Assembly: GCF_014534645.1 (NCBI RefSeq)
Contig: NZ_JACVQF010000209.1
Location: forward strand, 1 to 64,000
DNA: 64,000 nt
Origin: Streptomyces griseicoloratus
GTDB taxonomy: Bacteria; Actinomycetota; Actinomycetes; Streptomycetales; Streptomycetaceae
Direction: 5' to 3'
Shown here: piece after piece, positions 26,352-36,705 of the stretch
How positions within the stretch are numbered: the stretch's first letter is position 1
Layout of the letters: each line of letters begins with the position of its first letter
Notes under the pieces: model-generated
Database searches by the model: none
Told to the model about the DNA's origin: nothing
Seen by the model: the letters and a program-made list of their open reading frames with translations, nothing else
Translations under genes and position numbers: made by a program

Positions 26352-27380
26352 ATGCGGGCGCAGGTGGTGACCATCCAGGACGTGGCGCGAGCAGCCGGGG
26401 TATCCCCGGCGACCGTCTCACGCGTCTTCAACGGCGGCAATGTCACACCGGCGCGGGCCCAGTCCGTGCAACGGGCCGCGGCGGCTCTCGGGTTCGCGCC
26501 CAACCGCGTGGCGCGGTCGCTGCGCAAGCAGCGGTCCAGTGTGATCGCGCTGATCATCCCGGACATCGAGAATCCTTTCTTCACCTCGCTCGCCCGCGGT
26601 GTCGAGGACGCCGCACAGCGCACCAGCCTTTCGGTCGTGCTGTGCAACTCCGACGAGGACACCGAGAAGGAGCGGCGCTACCTGGAGGTCGCCCTCGGGG
26701 AGCAGATGGCCGGCGTGATCGTGGCGGCGGCCTCCCGGGACGAGACGGACCTGGGACCCCTGACCGCCCGCGGCGTGCCCGTGGTGGCCGTCGACCGCCG
26801 GCCACGGGACGCCGAGGTGGACGCGGTCAGGGTCGACGACCACCACGGCGGCGAGGTGGCCACCCGTCATCTCCTCCAGGCCGGCTACCGCAGGATCGCC
26901 TGCGTCACCGGACCCGAGGGCGCCTCGACGTCCGAGGAGCGGCTGGCCGGCTACCGCGCCGCGCTGACCGCCGCCAAGGGCGCCGGAGCCTCGGACGACT
27001 CCTACGTACGGCACGCCGACTTCCGGGTCGAGGGCGGCCGGGCGGCGATGCGTGAACTGCTGTCGCTGCCCGAGCCCCCCGACGCGGTCTTCGTCGCCAA
27101 CAACCTCATGACCATCGGCGTCCTGGACGCCCTGCGCGAGGCCGGCCGCACACCGCCCGACGTCGGTGTGCTCTCCTTCGGCGACGTCCCCTGGGCGTCG
27201 CTGGTGCGGCCCTCGCTGTCGGCCGTCGAGCTGCCCTCGTACGAACTGGGGCGCACCGCGGCCGAGCTGCTGCTGCAGCGCATGGACGGCGGTGCCGCGC
27301 CGCTGCAGACGGTGGTCCTGCGCACCACGCTCCAGGTCCGCGAGAGCACCGGCGGACCGGCCGCGGCCCGAGGGGCCTGA
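26352..27380 (+). CDS. LacI-family transcriptional regulator
   Basis: 342 residues. The HTH VTIQDVARAAGVSPATVSRVFNGG with hinge helix (NRVARSLRKQ) is followed by a periplasmic-binding-like effector domain (about 65-330). ATG at 26352 is the listed start; GTG codons at 26364 and 26367 are alternatives that would put VTIQDVA at the very N-terminus as usual. It probably represses the sugar locus that follows: matching 16-bp operators occur upstream of this gene, the glycosidase-transporter operon and the kinase gene. Confidence 0.92.
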   Translation: MRAQVVTIQDVARAAGVSPATVSRVFNGGNVTPARAQSVQRAAAALGFAPNRVARSLRKQRSSVIALIIPDIENPFFTSLARGVEDAAQRTSLSVVLCNSDEDTEKERRYLEVALGEQMAGVIVAAASRDETDLGPLTARGVPVVAVDRRPRDAEVDAVRVDDHHGGEVATRHLLQAGYRRIACVTGPEGASTSEERLAGYRAALTAAKGAGASDDSYVRHADFRVEGGRAAMRELLSLPEPPDAVFVANNLMTIGVLDALREAGRTPPDVGVLSFGDVPWASLVRPSLSAVELPSYELGRTAAELLLQRMDGGAAPLQTVVLRTTLQVRESTGGPAAARGA

Positions 27381-27388
27381 GCACAGCG

Positions 27389-27427
27389 GGAAGGACGCCT
27401 CCGGCGCTGCGCCGGAGGCGTCCTTCC
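27389..27427. terminator. terminator after the LacI gene
   Basis: Perfect 18-bp stem (27389-27406 with 27410-27427) and 3-nt loop, 9 bp after the regulator's stop codon. Confidence 0.93.
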
Positions 27428-27448
27428 GTCCGTCCGCCGTCTTCGCGG

Positions 27449-27500
27449 CACGGGTGTGGCCCGCTACCGGCCGATCGGCCGGTAGCGGGCCACACCCGTG
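27449..27500. terminator. 52-bp perfect palindrome in the convergent gap
   Basis: Two 26-bp arms, exact reverse complements with no spacer, end 20 bp from the permease stop. On the minus strand it probably terminates the transporter operon. The lack of a loop and the length are unusual for a simple terminator; as DNA it could extrude a cruciform. Confidence 0.8.
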
Positions 27501-27520
27501 TGTGCCGCGCCCGGTGCGGG

Positions 27521-28381
27521 CTACTTCAGGCCGGAGGTCTTGACGGACTCCACGATCTGCCGCTGGAAGACGAAGAACAGGATCAGCATGGGCAGCGCGG
27601 CCACCGTCGCCGCCGCCAGGATGTAGTTCCAGTTGGAGGTGTACTGCGTCTGGAACGAGGCGATGCCGAGCTGAACCACCGTCAGGTCCTGGTCGTTGGT
27701 GGCGACCAGCGGCCAGACGAAGGCGTTCCAGTTGGCGAGGAAGAAGAAGATCGCCAGCGCCGAGAGGATGGGCCGGGACATCGGCAGGACGATGTTCCAG
27801 TAGACCCGCCAGTGGCCGCAGCCGTCGATGACCGCCGCCTCCTCCAGCTCCTTGGGCAGCCCCAGGTAGAACTGGCGCAGCAGGAAGATGCCGAAGGCGT
27901 TGAAGATCGCCGGAATGATCAGGCCGGCGTAGCTGTCGAGCAGGTTCAGCTCGCGCGCGACCAGGAACAGCGGGATCAGCACCACGGGCGCGGTCACCAG
28001 GAGGGTCGCGAAGATCGCCCCGAAGAGCTTCTCGCGGCCCGGGAACCTCAGCCGGGCCAGCGCGTAGGCGGCCATCGAGTGGAAGAACAGCGCCGCCACG
28101 GTGATGACCGCGGAGATCAGGAAGCTGTTCCACAGATAGCGCCCGAAGGGCACCTCCGTGAAGACGTAGACGAAGTTGTCGAAGGTGAATTCACGCGGGA
28201 TCAGGTTGCCGTCGGTGACGGTGGCGCGCGTCTTGAAGGACGACGTCACCATCCACAGCACCGGCAGGACGCTGATCACCGACACGACGACGGCCAGAAT
28301 CGTCAGCCAGGCGCGCGAAGAGAGCGTCCGGCGCCGGCCGGCCGCGGCGCCGGCCCGGGTCGCCAGGGTGTCACTCGCCAT
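27521..28381 (-). CDS. sugar ABC transporter permease (MalG/CUT1 type)
   Basis: 286 residues, six membrane helices. The EAA loop that contacts the ATPase reads EEAAVIDGCGHWRVYWNIVLP. It is the last gene of the operon glycosidase - binding protein - permease - permease and overlaps the previous permease by 11 bp. No ATPase gene is present, which is normal in Streptomyces, where the shared MsiK ATPase drives many sugar importers. Confidence 0.93.
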   Translation of the reverse strand: MASDTLATRAGAAAGRRRTLSSRAWLTILAVVVSVISVLPVLWMVTSSFKTRATVTDGNLIPREFTFDNFVYVFTEVPFGRYLWNSFLISAVITVAALFFHSMAAYALARLRFPGREKLFGAIFATLLVTAPVVLIPLFLVARELNLLDSYAGLIIPAIFNAFGIFLLRQFYLGLPKELEEAAVIDGCGHWRVYWNIVLPMSRPILSALAIFFFLANWNAFVWPLVATNDQDLTVVQLGIASFQTQYTSNWNYILAAATVAALPMLILFFVFQRQIVESVKTSGLK

Positions 28382-29336
28382 CGTCGAACCTCCCGCCTCT
28401 CGTGAACTTGAAGATCACCGCGGAGATGAGGACCATGATCAGCACCAGGAACGAGCCCATGGCCGACGCATAGCCGTACTCCCCGAATCCGAAGGCCTGC
28501 TGGTAGATGTAGAAGATCGCCAGCGAAGTGCCGTTGGCGGGACCGCCGTTGGTCAGGACGAAGATCAGGTCGAGGCCGCCGGTGATGGCGGCGACCGTCG
28601 ACATCAGCAGGACGAAGAAGCTGGTGGGGCGCAGCAGCGGCCAGGTGATGGTGCGGAAGGCGGTCCAGGGCCCGGCGCCGTCGAGCTTCGCGGCCTCGTA
28701 GAACTCCTTGGGGATCTCCTGGAGCCCCGCCAGGAAGATGATCATGTAGTAGCCCATCATCACCCACACCATGACGGCGATGACGCAGCCGAGGGCCAGC
28801 GACGGGCTGCCGAGCCAGGACTCGCCGTCGAACCCGGCCGCCCGCATGGCCCGGTTGACCGCTCCGGTCTGCTCGTCGAGCAGGAACTTCCACAGCACGC
28901 CGACCACCACGAGGCTGATGACGTACGGCAGGAAGAGCGCGGTGCGGTAGATCCCCATGCCGGGCAGCTTCTGCTTGACCAGCAGGCCCAGGGCGAGGCT
29001 CACGCAGAACAGGACGGGGACGAGGACCACGACGTAGAGGCCGGTGATCTTCATGGAGTCCCAGAACAGCGGGTCGTCCATCATCCGCCGGTAGTTGCCG
29101 AGCCCGATCCACTCGTAGGAGCCGAAGCCGCTGACCTGGAAGAAGCTCAGCACGATGGACAGGACCATCGGGATCGCGACGAAGACCAGCAGCCCGAGCA
29201 CGTCGGGGGCGAGGAACAGGCCGGCGGCCAGCCACTCGCGGTGCTTGCGGCTGAGCCTCGGACCCTTGGACGCGGCGGATGCCCGCGCCGGGGCCGCGGT
29301 GGCCCGGCGCTGCTCCTGTGCGGCGACGCTGCTCAT
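28371..29336 (-). CDS. sugar ABC transporter permease (MalF/CUT1 type)
   Basis: 321 residues, six membrane helices after a polar N-terminus. EAA loop: EFYEAAKLDGAGPWTAFRTITWPLL. Its ATG overlaps the stop codon of the binding-protein gene (ATGA), indicating coupled translation; its end overlaps the second permease by 11 bp. Together the two permeases form the membrane channel. Confidence 0.93.
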   Translation of the reverse strand: MSSVAAQEQRRATAAPARASAASKGPRLSRKHREWLAAGLFLAPDVLGLLVFVAIPMVLSIVLSFFQVSGFGSYEWIGLGNYRRMMDDPLFWDSMKITGLYVVVLVPVLFCVSLALGLLVKQKLPGMGIYRTALFLPYVISLVVVGVLWKFLLDEQTGAVNRAMRAAGFDGESWLGSPSLALGCVIAVMVWVMMGYYMIIFLAGLQEIPKEFYEAAKLDGAGPWTAFRTITWPLLRPTSFFVLLMSTVAAITGGLDLIFVLTNGGPANGTSLAIFYIYQQAFGFGEYGYASAMGSFLVLIMVLISAVIFKFTRGGRFDDGE

Positions 29337-30709
29337 ACCAGACTCGCCCCCTTGTAGCTCTTCGTGTAGGCCGAGATGGACCGGGCGGCCCGCTCGGTCT
29401 CGCCGTCCACGCCGCGGCCGGCGAGCATCGTGCCCTGGATGGCGTCGGAGATCGCCTTGTAGACGACCGGCGGATAACGGGGCTCCGCGCGGCCGCCCGG
29501 GAAGATCTCGTCCTTGAACTTCCTCATCACCTCGGAGTCGTAGCCGCCCTTGGCGGCGCCCCGCTCCAGGGCGGTGTCCCGGGGCGCCACGTCGGACTTG
29601 GCGCCGACGCACCAGTCGACCATCCGGTCGATGGATTCGTCCTTCATGGAACCGAGCGCCCAGACGCAGAACTCGGCCGCCGCCTCCGGGTTGCGGCCCT
29701 GCGCGTTGGCGCAGAAGGACCAGCCGCCCAGTGCGGTGACGTACTTGCCGCCCGGGGGCACGGGCAGCCTGAAGACCCCGTACGGGAAGTCGGGCGCGAA
29801 CGCCTTGAAGCTGGAGACGTTCCAGATGCCCTGCTGCCACAGGGCGACGTTGCCGCCCTTGAAGCCGCCGATCACGTCGCCCGCCGCGGGGACGGTGCGC
29901 GGGGCGATGCCGTGGTGCACGGCGTCCTGCCACAGCGCCAGGGCCTGGCGGGTGGCCCTGGAGTCGAAGGCGACCTCGCCCCGCTCGTCCAGGACGTCGC
30001 CGCCGCCCTGCCACATCCACGGGTACCAGGTGAAGTTCTGGTAGTAGCCGGGGTTGGTCTCGAAGACGAGACCGGCCCGCGTCTTGGTGCGCAGCTTGTC
30101 GCCGACGTCGAGCATCTGGTCCCAGGTGGTGGGGATGTCGGCCTCGGACAGGCCGGCCTTCTCCCAGACGTCCTGGGCGTAGAACATGGCCAGCGGCTCG
30201 ACCTCCATGGGGAGGGCGTAGACCTTGCCGTCGACCTTGCGGCTGTCGAGCGTGGAGCCGAAGTCGTCGACGGCCGCCTTCTCCATGTGCGGGGTCAGGT
30301 CGGCGAGGACGCCGCCGTTGTAGTAGCGCAGGAAGTCGCCGGGGGAGCACAGGAAGATGTCGGGGCCCTCGCCGGTGGCGAAGGCGGACGGCAGTTTGAA
30401 GCCGTTGAGGTAGGTGGGCTGGGGCAGGTAGACGAGGTCGATCTTGGTCGAGTGGGTGGCGTTCCACCTGTCGACCATGTCGGTGAACCACTTGGACTGC
30501 GCGTTGATCGCCGGGTCGGGCGAGCGCTGGGGGCCGTAGAAGTTCCAGAACTGGAGGTTGCCCCCCTTCGCCTGGGCCGAGCCGCAACCGGTGAGCAGGG
30601 CCGGGGCCGCCACGGCCGCGCCACCGCCCGCCATCGCGGTGAGGAATCGGCGGCGCGAGGTGCCGGAGGAGTGAGCCGGGTGCCCGGCGTCGTTGCCGTG
30701 CTGGAGCAT
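29333..30709 (-). CDS. extracellular sugar-binding lipoprotein of ABC transporter
   Basis: 458 residues. The N-terminus has a Tat motif (SRRRFLTAMAGG) and a lipobox LLTGC, so it is exported folded and lipid-anchored. The rest is a family 1 solute-binding fold (YALPMEVEPLAMFYAQDVWEKAGL is typical). ATG at 30709 follows AGGAG. It lies downstream of the GH172 gene with a 172-bp gap on the same strand; no LacI operator is found in that gap, so transcription probably comes from the glycosidase promoter. Confidence 0.93.
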   Translation of the reverse strand: MLQHGNDAGHPAHSSGTSRRRFLTAMAGGGAAVAAPALLTGCGSAQAKGGNLQFWNFYGPQRSPDPAINAQSKWFTDMVDRWNATHSTKIDLVYLPQPTYLNGFKLPSAFATGEGPDIFLCSPGDFLRYYNGGVLADLTPHMEKAAVDDFGSTLDSRKVDGKVYALPMEVEPLAMFYAQDVWEKAGLSEADIPTTWDQMLDVGDKLRTKTRAGLVFETNPGYYQNFTWYPWMWQGGGDVLDERGEVAFDSRATRQALALWQDAVHHGIAPRTVPAAGDVIGGFKGGNVALWQQGIWNVSSFKAFAPDFPYGVFRLPVPPGGKYVTALGGWSFCANAQGRNPEAAAEFCVWALGSMKDESIDRMVDWCVGAKSDVAPRDTALERGAAKGGYDSEVMRKFKDEIFPGGRAEPRYPPVVYKAISDAIQGTMLAGRGVDGETERAARSISAYTKSYKGASLV

Positions 30710-30881
30710 GCGTGCGCTCCTGTCGGAGTGGGATGGGGCTTGGGGAGTGCGGATCCTGGGGGGCGGGCCCGGGGTGCGGCGGCCTCGTGACGGGGCCGCC
30801 CTCGTCACCCGGCGGACGGATCCTGGGCGACCGGGCGTGCCGAGACGCGCGGTTGCCCGGGGACGACCGGTCGTGCGGCGG

Positions 30882-31973
<1,092 letters not shown>

Positions 31974-32077
31974 CGTGTCTTGCCCTCGTGGGTGGAGTAC
32001 GGAGCGCGCCGCGAGCCCGGTGGGGGCGTCGTGGCGCGGGGGAGACGTGGTGCCGTCGTCATGCCGGCGCAACGTCT

Positions 32078-32125
32078 GTGAAATCCATTTCACCGAAACG
32101 TAGAGGGGCCTCCAGGGGGTGTCAA
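32078..32125 (-). promoter_or_regulatory. promoter and LacI-family operator of the GH172-transporter operon
   Basis: Read on the minus strand: TTGACA (32125-32120), 17-bp spacer, TACGTT (32102-32097), then the perfect palindrome GTGAAATCCATTTCAC (32093-32078), which would cover the transcription start. The site matches those upstream of the regulator and the kinase. Confidence 0.85.
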
Positions 32126-32213
32126 GAGGTGAGATGTGTCCATCGTGCGGCGCTCTGAAGCATCCGTCTGACGTGGTGTTCCTCTGGATGAACGGCAGCT
32201 CCTGTGTGCGCCC

Positions 32214-32242
32214 TTGACGCTGAAATCGATTTCTGCGAGCGT
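32214..32242 (+). promoter_or_regulatory. promoter and LacI-family operator of the kinase gene
   Basis: TTGACG (32214-32219), 17-bp spacer, GAGCGT (32237-32242) as a weak -10. The operator CTGAAATCGATTTCTG (32220-32235) fills the spacer. Transcription would start at or next to the ATG at 32250, giving a leaderless mRNA; no ribosome site is seen. Confidence 0.65.
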
Positions 32243-32249
32243 GCTCGCC

Positions 32250-33728
32250 ATGCCTCGCAACGCAGTCATCGGTGTGGACATCGGCACATCGAGCAGCAAA
32301 GGCGTGCTCGTCGGCCTCGACGGCACCCTGATCCGCTCGGCCGTACGGGAGCACACCCCCGCAAGGCCGGGTCCCGGCCGCTTCGAGATGGACGCCGCCG
32401 TGTGGTGGCGGGAGTTCACCGAAATCGCCCGGGAGCTGACCGCCCCGGGGGACGCCACCGTGATCGCCGTGGGCGTCAGCGGCATGGGGCCCTGCGTCCT
32501 GCTCACCGATGAGCACGACACCCCGGTGCGGCCCGCGATCCTCTACGGCGTGGACACCCGCTCGGTCCGCCAGATCGAGCGGATCGAGACCCGTCTCGGC
32601 GCCGGGGAGATCGTCCGCCGCGGCGGCTCCGCCCTCACCACCCAGGCCGCCGGGCCCAAGATCGCCTGGATCGCCGAGGAGGAGCCCGAGCTCTACGCCC
32701 GCGCCCGCCGCCTGTACATGCCCAGCTCATGGCTGGTCGCACGACTCACGGGCGCCTACGTCCTGGACCACCACTCGGCCAGCCAGTGCACGCCGCTGTA
32801 CGACACGCACACCTGCCAGTGGTACGCCCCCTGGGCCGCCGAGGTCGCCCCGGGCATCGACCTGCCGCCCCTGCGCTGGTCCGGCGAGGCGGCCGGCACC
32901 GTCACGGCCGAGGCCGCCCGGGAGACCGGCCTGCCCGCGGGCATCCCCGTCACCACCGGCACCATCGACGCCTGGGCCGAGGCACTGAGCGTGGGCGCGC
33001 AGCACACCGGTGACCTGATGCTCATGTACGGCACCACGATGTTCCTCGTCCACACGGTCCCCGAGCCGCTGACCAGCCCGTCCCTGTGGGGCACGGTCGG
33101 CGCGCTGCCCGGCACCCGCAACCTGGCCGGCGGCATGGCCACCTCCGGCGCGGTCACCAACTGGCTGCGCGACCTGTTCGCCGACGGGGACCACGCCGGC
33201 CTCACCCGCCTCGCGGCAAAGTCGGGGCCCGGAGCCAACGGCCTGCTGATGCTGCCGTACTTCTCCGGGGAACGCACCCCGGTCATGGACCCCGACGCCC
33301 GCGGAGTGATCGCCGGGCTCACCCTCTCCCACACCCGCGGTGACCTGTACCGGGCCGCACTGGAGGCCACCGCCTTCGGCGTCCGCCACAACATCGAGGT
33401 CATCGAGGCGGCCGGCGGCGACATCCGCCGCGTCGTCGCCGTCGGCGGCGGCACCCAGGGCTCGCTGTGGACGCAGATCGTCTCCGACGTCACCGGCCGT
33501 CCGCAGGAGCTGCGCACCACCACCATCGGCGCCAGCTACGGCGGCGCGCTGCTGGCCGCGCAACTCGTCGGGGACGCCTCCGTCGACGACTGGAACCCGG
33601 TACGGGAGACGGTGACGCCCCACGCCGCGCACACCGCACGCTACGACGAGCTGTACGCCCTGTACCGGCGGCTGTACCCGGCCACCTCCGACCTCGTCCA
33701 CACCCTGGCCGGCATGCAGGAACGCTGA
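32250..33728 (+). CDS. FGGY-family carbohydrate kinase
   Basis: 492 residues. The N-terminal ATPase motif VIGVDIGTSSSKGVLV and the C-terminal RRVVAVGGGTQGSLWTQIVSDVTG are the FGGY signatures, with GTIDAWAEALSVG and GGMATSGAVTNW between. These enzymes phosphorylate ketoses or polyols such as ribulose, xylulose or fuculose. It is divergent from the GH172 operon, shares its operator and precedes an isomerase, so a ketose produced by that isomerase is the likely substrate. Confidence 0.9.
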   Translation: MPRNAVIGVDIGTSSSKGVLVGLDGTLIRSAVREHTPARPGPGRFEMDAAVWWREFTEIARELTAPGDATVIAVGVSGMGPCVLLTDEHDTPVRPAILYGVDTRSVRQIERIETRLGAGEIVRRGGSALTTQAAGPKIAWIAEEEPELYARARRLYMPSSWLVARLTGAYVLDHHSASQCTPLYDTHTCQWYAPWAAEVAPGIDLPPLRWSGEAAGTVTAEAARETGLPAGIPVTTGTIDAWAEALSVGAQHTGDLMLMYGTTMFLVHTVPEPLTSPSLWGTVGALPGTRNLAGGMATSGAVTNWLRDLFADGDHAGLTRLAAKSGPGANGLLMLPYFSGERTPVMDPDARGVIAGLTLSHTRGDLYRAALEATAFGVRHNIEVIEAAGGDIRRVVAVGGGTQGSLWTQIVSDVTGRPQELRTTTIGASYGGALLAAQLVGDASVDDWNPVRETVTPHAAHTARYDELYALYRRLYPATSDLVHTLAGMQER

Positions 33729-33924
33729 CCGCCGAACGCCCCGGCCGGCCACTCCCGCGTCCCGCACGGGCCGCCCGCCCCACTCGCCGACGCCACCGCC
33801 GTCCGCCGCACCGCCGGGCCACCCGCACCGACGGCAGGCCGGCCACGGCCGCCGCGCGGCGACCGACTCTGCCCGACCCCCGCCGGCCCCACCACGGGCC
33901 GCACGCACAACCAACGGAGACCGC

Positions 33925-35559
33925 ATGACCAGCTACGCCCTGCCCGCACCCCACCAGCCGCCCGCCGCCGAGCCGAACACCGTCTACACCGTGGCCAGCG
34001 GCGACCTGCGCCCCGCCGCCAACGTCACCTGCTGGCCCACCCAGGAGAAGCTGGAGAGCGACCTCGCGGCCGCCGTCACGGACCTGGGATGGCGCATCCG
34101 CCGCGGCCACCCGGTCGACGACGCCAAGGGCCACGGGTTCATCGACAGCCAGCGCGCCGGTGTCGAGGTCTTCAAGAACATCCCCCGGAAAGCCCCGCTG
34201 ATCGTCGTCGAGGCCGTCTGGCAGTACAGCCACCACGTCCTGGCCGGCCTGCGCAGCCACGAGGGCCCGATCCTGGTGGTGGCCAACTGGAGCGGCGAAT
34301 TCCCCGGCCTGGTCGGTCTGCTGAACCTCGCCGGCAGCCTGACGAAGGCCGGACGCGACTACTCCGTCCTGTGGAGCGCCGACTTCACCGACGACTGGGC
34401 CCGCGACGGACTGCGCACCTGGCTGGAGACGGGCACGCTCACCCACGACACCAGTCACGTCCGCCCCCTGCCGCCGCTGCCCGAGGACCCCGAGACCGAA
34501 CTCGGCGTCGCCCTCGCCCGGCAGCTGCGCGAGGAGAAGGCGATCATCGGCGTCTTCGACGAGGGCTGCATGGGCATGTACAACGCCATCATCGACGACG
34601 AACTCCTCAACCCCCTCGGCATCTACAAGGAACGCCTCTCCCAGAGCGCGCTGGTCGCCGAGATGAACAAGGTCTCCGACGAGGAGGCCCAGGCGGTCCG
34701 CGCCTGGCTCGACCACGCCGGCATGACCTTCCACACCGGCACCGACGAGGCCACCGAACTCACCGACGCCCAGCTGCTCAGCCAGTTCAAGATGTACATC
34801 GCCGCGCTGCGCATCTCCGACGACTTCGGGCTCGACGCGGTCGGCATCCAGTACCAGCAGGGCCTGAAGGACACCGTCCCGGCGAGCGACCTCGCCGAGG
34901 GCCTGCTCAACAACGTCCAGCGTCCGCCGGTGTTCAGCCGCGACGGCGCCCGCGAGCTCTACCCCGGCGCGCCCCTGCCGCACTTCAACGAGGTGGACGA
35001 GGGCGTCGCCGTCGACTCCCTCGTCACCAACCGGATCTGGACCGCGATGGGCCTCGACCCGGCCACCACGCTGCACGACATCCGCTGGGGCGAGGAGTAC
35101 GACGGCCGGTTCGTGTGGGTCTTCGAGATCTCCGGCTCGGTGCCCGCCTCCCACAACGGCGGTTACCACAAGTCGTACAGCATGCGCCAGCCGCCGATGT
35201 TCTTCCCCCTCGGCGGCGGCACGCTCAGCGGTGTGTCCAAGCCGGGCGAGATCGTGTGGTCACGGGTGTTCCTGATGGACGGCCGGCTGCACGTCGACCT
35301 CGGTCGCGCCACCTCGGTGGAACTGCCCGAGGAGGAGACCCGCCGCAGGCTGGAGGCCACCAACCACCAGTGGCCGATCATGCACGCCGTGCTGCACGGC
35401 GTCACCCGTGACCAGTTCATGGCCCGCCACCGCGCCAACCACCTCAACGTGGCCTACGCCCCCGACGCGGCGACCGCCGACAAGGCACTGCGCGCCAAGG
35501 CCGCGCTCTTCGCGGAACTGGGCGTCGAGGTGCACCTGTGCGGAGACGTCGAGCTCTAG
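33925..35559 (+). CDS. L-fucose/L-arabinose-type sugar isomerase
   Basis: 544 residues. The N-terminal half has Rossmann-like segments (PLIVVEAVWQYSHHV, GPILVVANWSGEFPGLVGLLN) and the C-terminal half the mixed domain of fucose isomerases, with candidate metal ligands Glu and His in FDEGCMGM, HFNEVDEG and MHAVLHG. The family interconverts aldoses and ketoses; fucose isomerases also accept D-arabinose. Beside an FGGY kinase and GH172, with no aldolase gene, conversion of D-arabinose to D-ribulose fits best (inference). A 196-bp gap separates it from the kinase. Confidence 0.85.
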   Translation: MTSYALPAPHQPPAAEPNTVYTVASGDLRPAANVTCWPTQEKLESDLAAAVTDLGWRIRRGHPVDDAKGHGFIDSQRAGVEVFKNIPRKAPLIVVEAVWQYSHHVLAGLRSHEGPILVVANWSGEFPGLVGLLNLAGSLTKAGRDYSVLWSADFTDDWARDGLRTWLETGTLTHDTSHVRPLPPLPEDPETELGVALARQLREEKAIIGVFDEGCMGMYNAIIDDELLNPLGIYKERLSQSALVAEMNKVSDEEAQAVRAWLDHAGMTFHTGTDEATELTDAQLLSQFKMYIAALRISDDFGLDAVGIQYQQGLKDTVPASDLAEGLLNNVQRPPVFSRDGARELYPGAPLPHFNEVDEGVAVDSLVTNRIWTAMGLDPATTLHDIRWGEEYDGRFVWVFEISGSVPASHNGGYHKSYSMRQPPMFFPLGGGTLSGVSKPGEIVWSRVFLMDGRLHVDLGRATSVELPEEETRRRLEATNHQWPIMHAVLHGVTRDQFMARHRANHLNVAYAPDAATADKALRAKAALFAELGVEVHLCGDVEL

Positions 35560-35579
35560 CCGACGCCGCGACGGCACCG

Positions 35580-35619
35580 GGCCGCGGGCGCCGCACCACC
35601 GGTGTGCGCGCCCGCGGCC
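35580..35619 (+). terminator. terminator after the isomerase gene
   Basis: 12-bp perfect stem (35580-35591 with 35608-35619) and a 16-nt loop, 20 bp after the stop codon. Confidence 0.8.
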
Positions 35620-35684
35620 GTCCGGGTTACCCCACCAGGGCGCTGCGCCCCGCCGGACCGACGGCCGGTCCGTAGCATGAGGTC

Positions 35685-36689
35685 ATGACCGGCACAGTTC
35701 CCGTCCCCGGCACCATGCGGGCCGCGTACATCGACTCCGTCGGTCCGGCCGACGCCATCCGCTGGGGCGAGCTGCCCGTGCCGTCGGCCGGTCCCACGGA
35801 CGTCCTGGTGCGGGTCGAGGCCGTGGCCGTGGACCCCGTGGACACCTTCGTACGCTCCGGGGCCTACGCCACACCCCTTCCGCTGCCCTTCGTCGTCGGC
35901 CGTGACCTCGTGGGCGAGGTCGTGATGGCCGGTCCCGGCGCGGTGGGTTTCGCCGCCGGGCAGCGCGTGTGGTGCAACAGCCTGGGCCACGCGGGCAGAC
36001 AGGGAGCGTGCGCCCAGTACGCGGCGGTCGCCGCCGAACGGCTGTATCCGGCACCCTCCGACATCACCGGGGAGGATCTCGTGGCAGCCGCCCACCCGGC
36101 GGCCTCGGCGTGGCTGGCCCTGCTCCGGCACGGGCGGCTACGGGCCGGGGAGACCGTGTACGTCGGCGGCGGGGCCGGCAACGTGGGCGGCGCGGCCGTG
36201 GCCCTGGCCGCCTCGGCGGGGGCACGGGTGGTCGCGACGGCGCGTGCCGAGGACGCCACCGCGGTGCGTGACCTGGGCGCCGCCGAGGTCCTCGACTACC
36301 GGGCACCCGACCTCGGCGAACGGATGCGCCGGGCCGCGCCCGACGGCTACGACGTGCATCTGGACACGTCCGGGCACGGGGTGCTGGCCGACTCCGTGGA
36401 ACTGCTGGCGCGAGGCGGGCGCCTGGTCGCGATGGTGGGACTGGGCGGAGGGACGTCCGAACTGCCGCTGGGCCGCCTCTACACCCGGGACGCGAGCATC
36501 GTGGGCTTCGCCATCAGCAACGCCACCACGGCCGACCTCGCGGAGGCGGCCCAGGGCGTCGTACGCCTCCTGCGCGGCACTCCGTGGCGCCCGCGCATCG
36601 CCGGCCGGCTGCCGTTGTCGATGACGGCGCAGGCGCACCGCAGGCTGGAGGCCGGCGAGGTGCGCGGCCGGCTGATCCTCGTGCCGTGA
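35685..36689 (+). CDS. NADPH:quinone reductase-like (zinc-free MDR) oxidoreductase
   Basis: 334 residues. GroES-like N-terminal domain (about 25-130; VAVDPVDTFVRSG, VVGRDLVGEVV) and a Rossmann domain with the nucleotide motif VYVGGGAGNVGGAAVALA (about 160-178). Zinc-ligand cysteines and histidines are absent, which places it with the quinone-oxidoreductase branch. It presumably reduces quinones or enones with NAD(P)H in the cytoplasm. It stands alone and ends 16 bp from the convergent DoxX-like gene. Confidence 0.88.
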   Translation: MTGTVPVPGTMRAAYIDSVGPADAIRWGELPVPSAGPTDVLVRVEAVAVDPVDTFVRSGAYATPLPLPFVVGRDLVGEVVMAGPGAVGFAAGQRVWCNSLGHAGRQGACAQYAAVAAERLYPAPSDITGEDLVAAAHPAASAWLALLRHGRLRAGETVYVGGGAGNVGGAAVALAASAGARVVATARAEDATAVRDLGAAEVLDYRAPDLGERMRRAAPDGYDVHLDTSGHGVLADSVELLARGGRLVAMVGLGGGTSELPLGRLYTRDASIVGFAISNATTADLAEAAQGVVRLLRGTPWRPRIAGRLPLSMTAQAHRRLEAGEVRGRLILVP

Positions 36690-36705
36690 AGGACCGGGCG
36701 GACGG

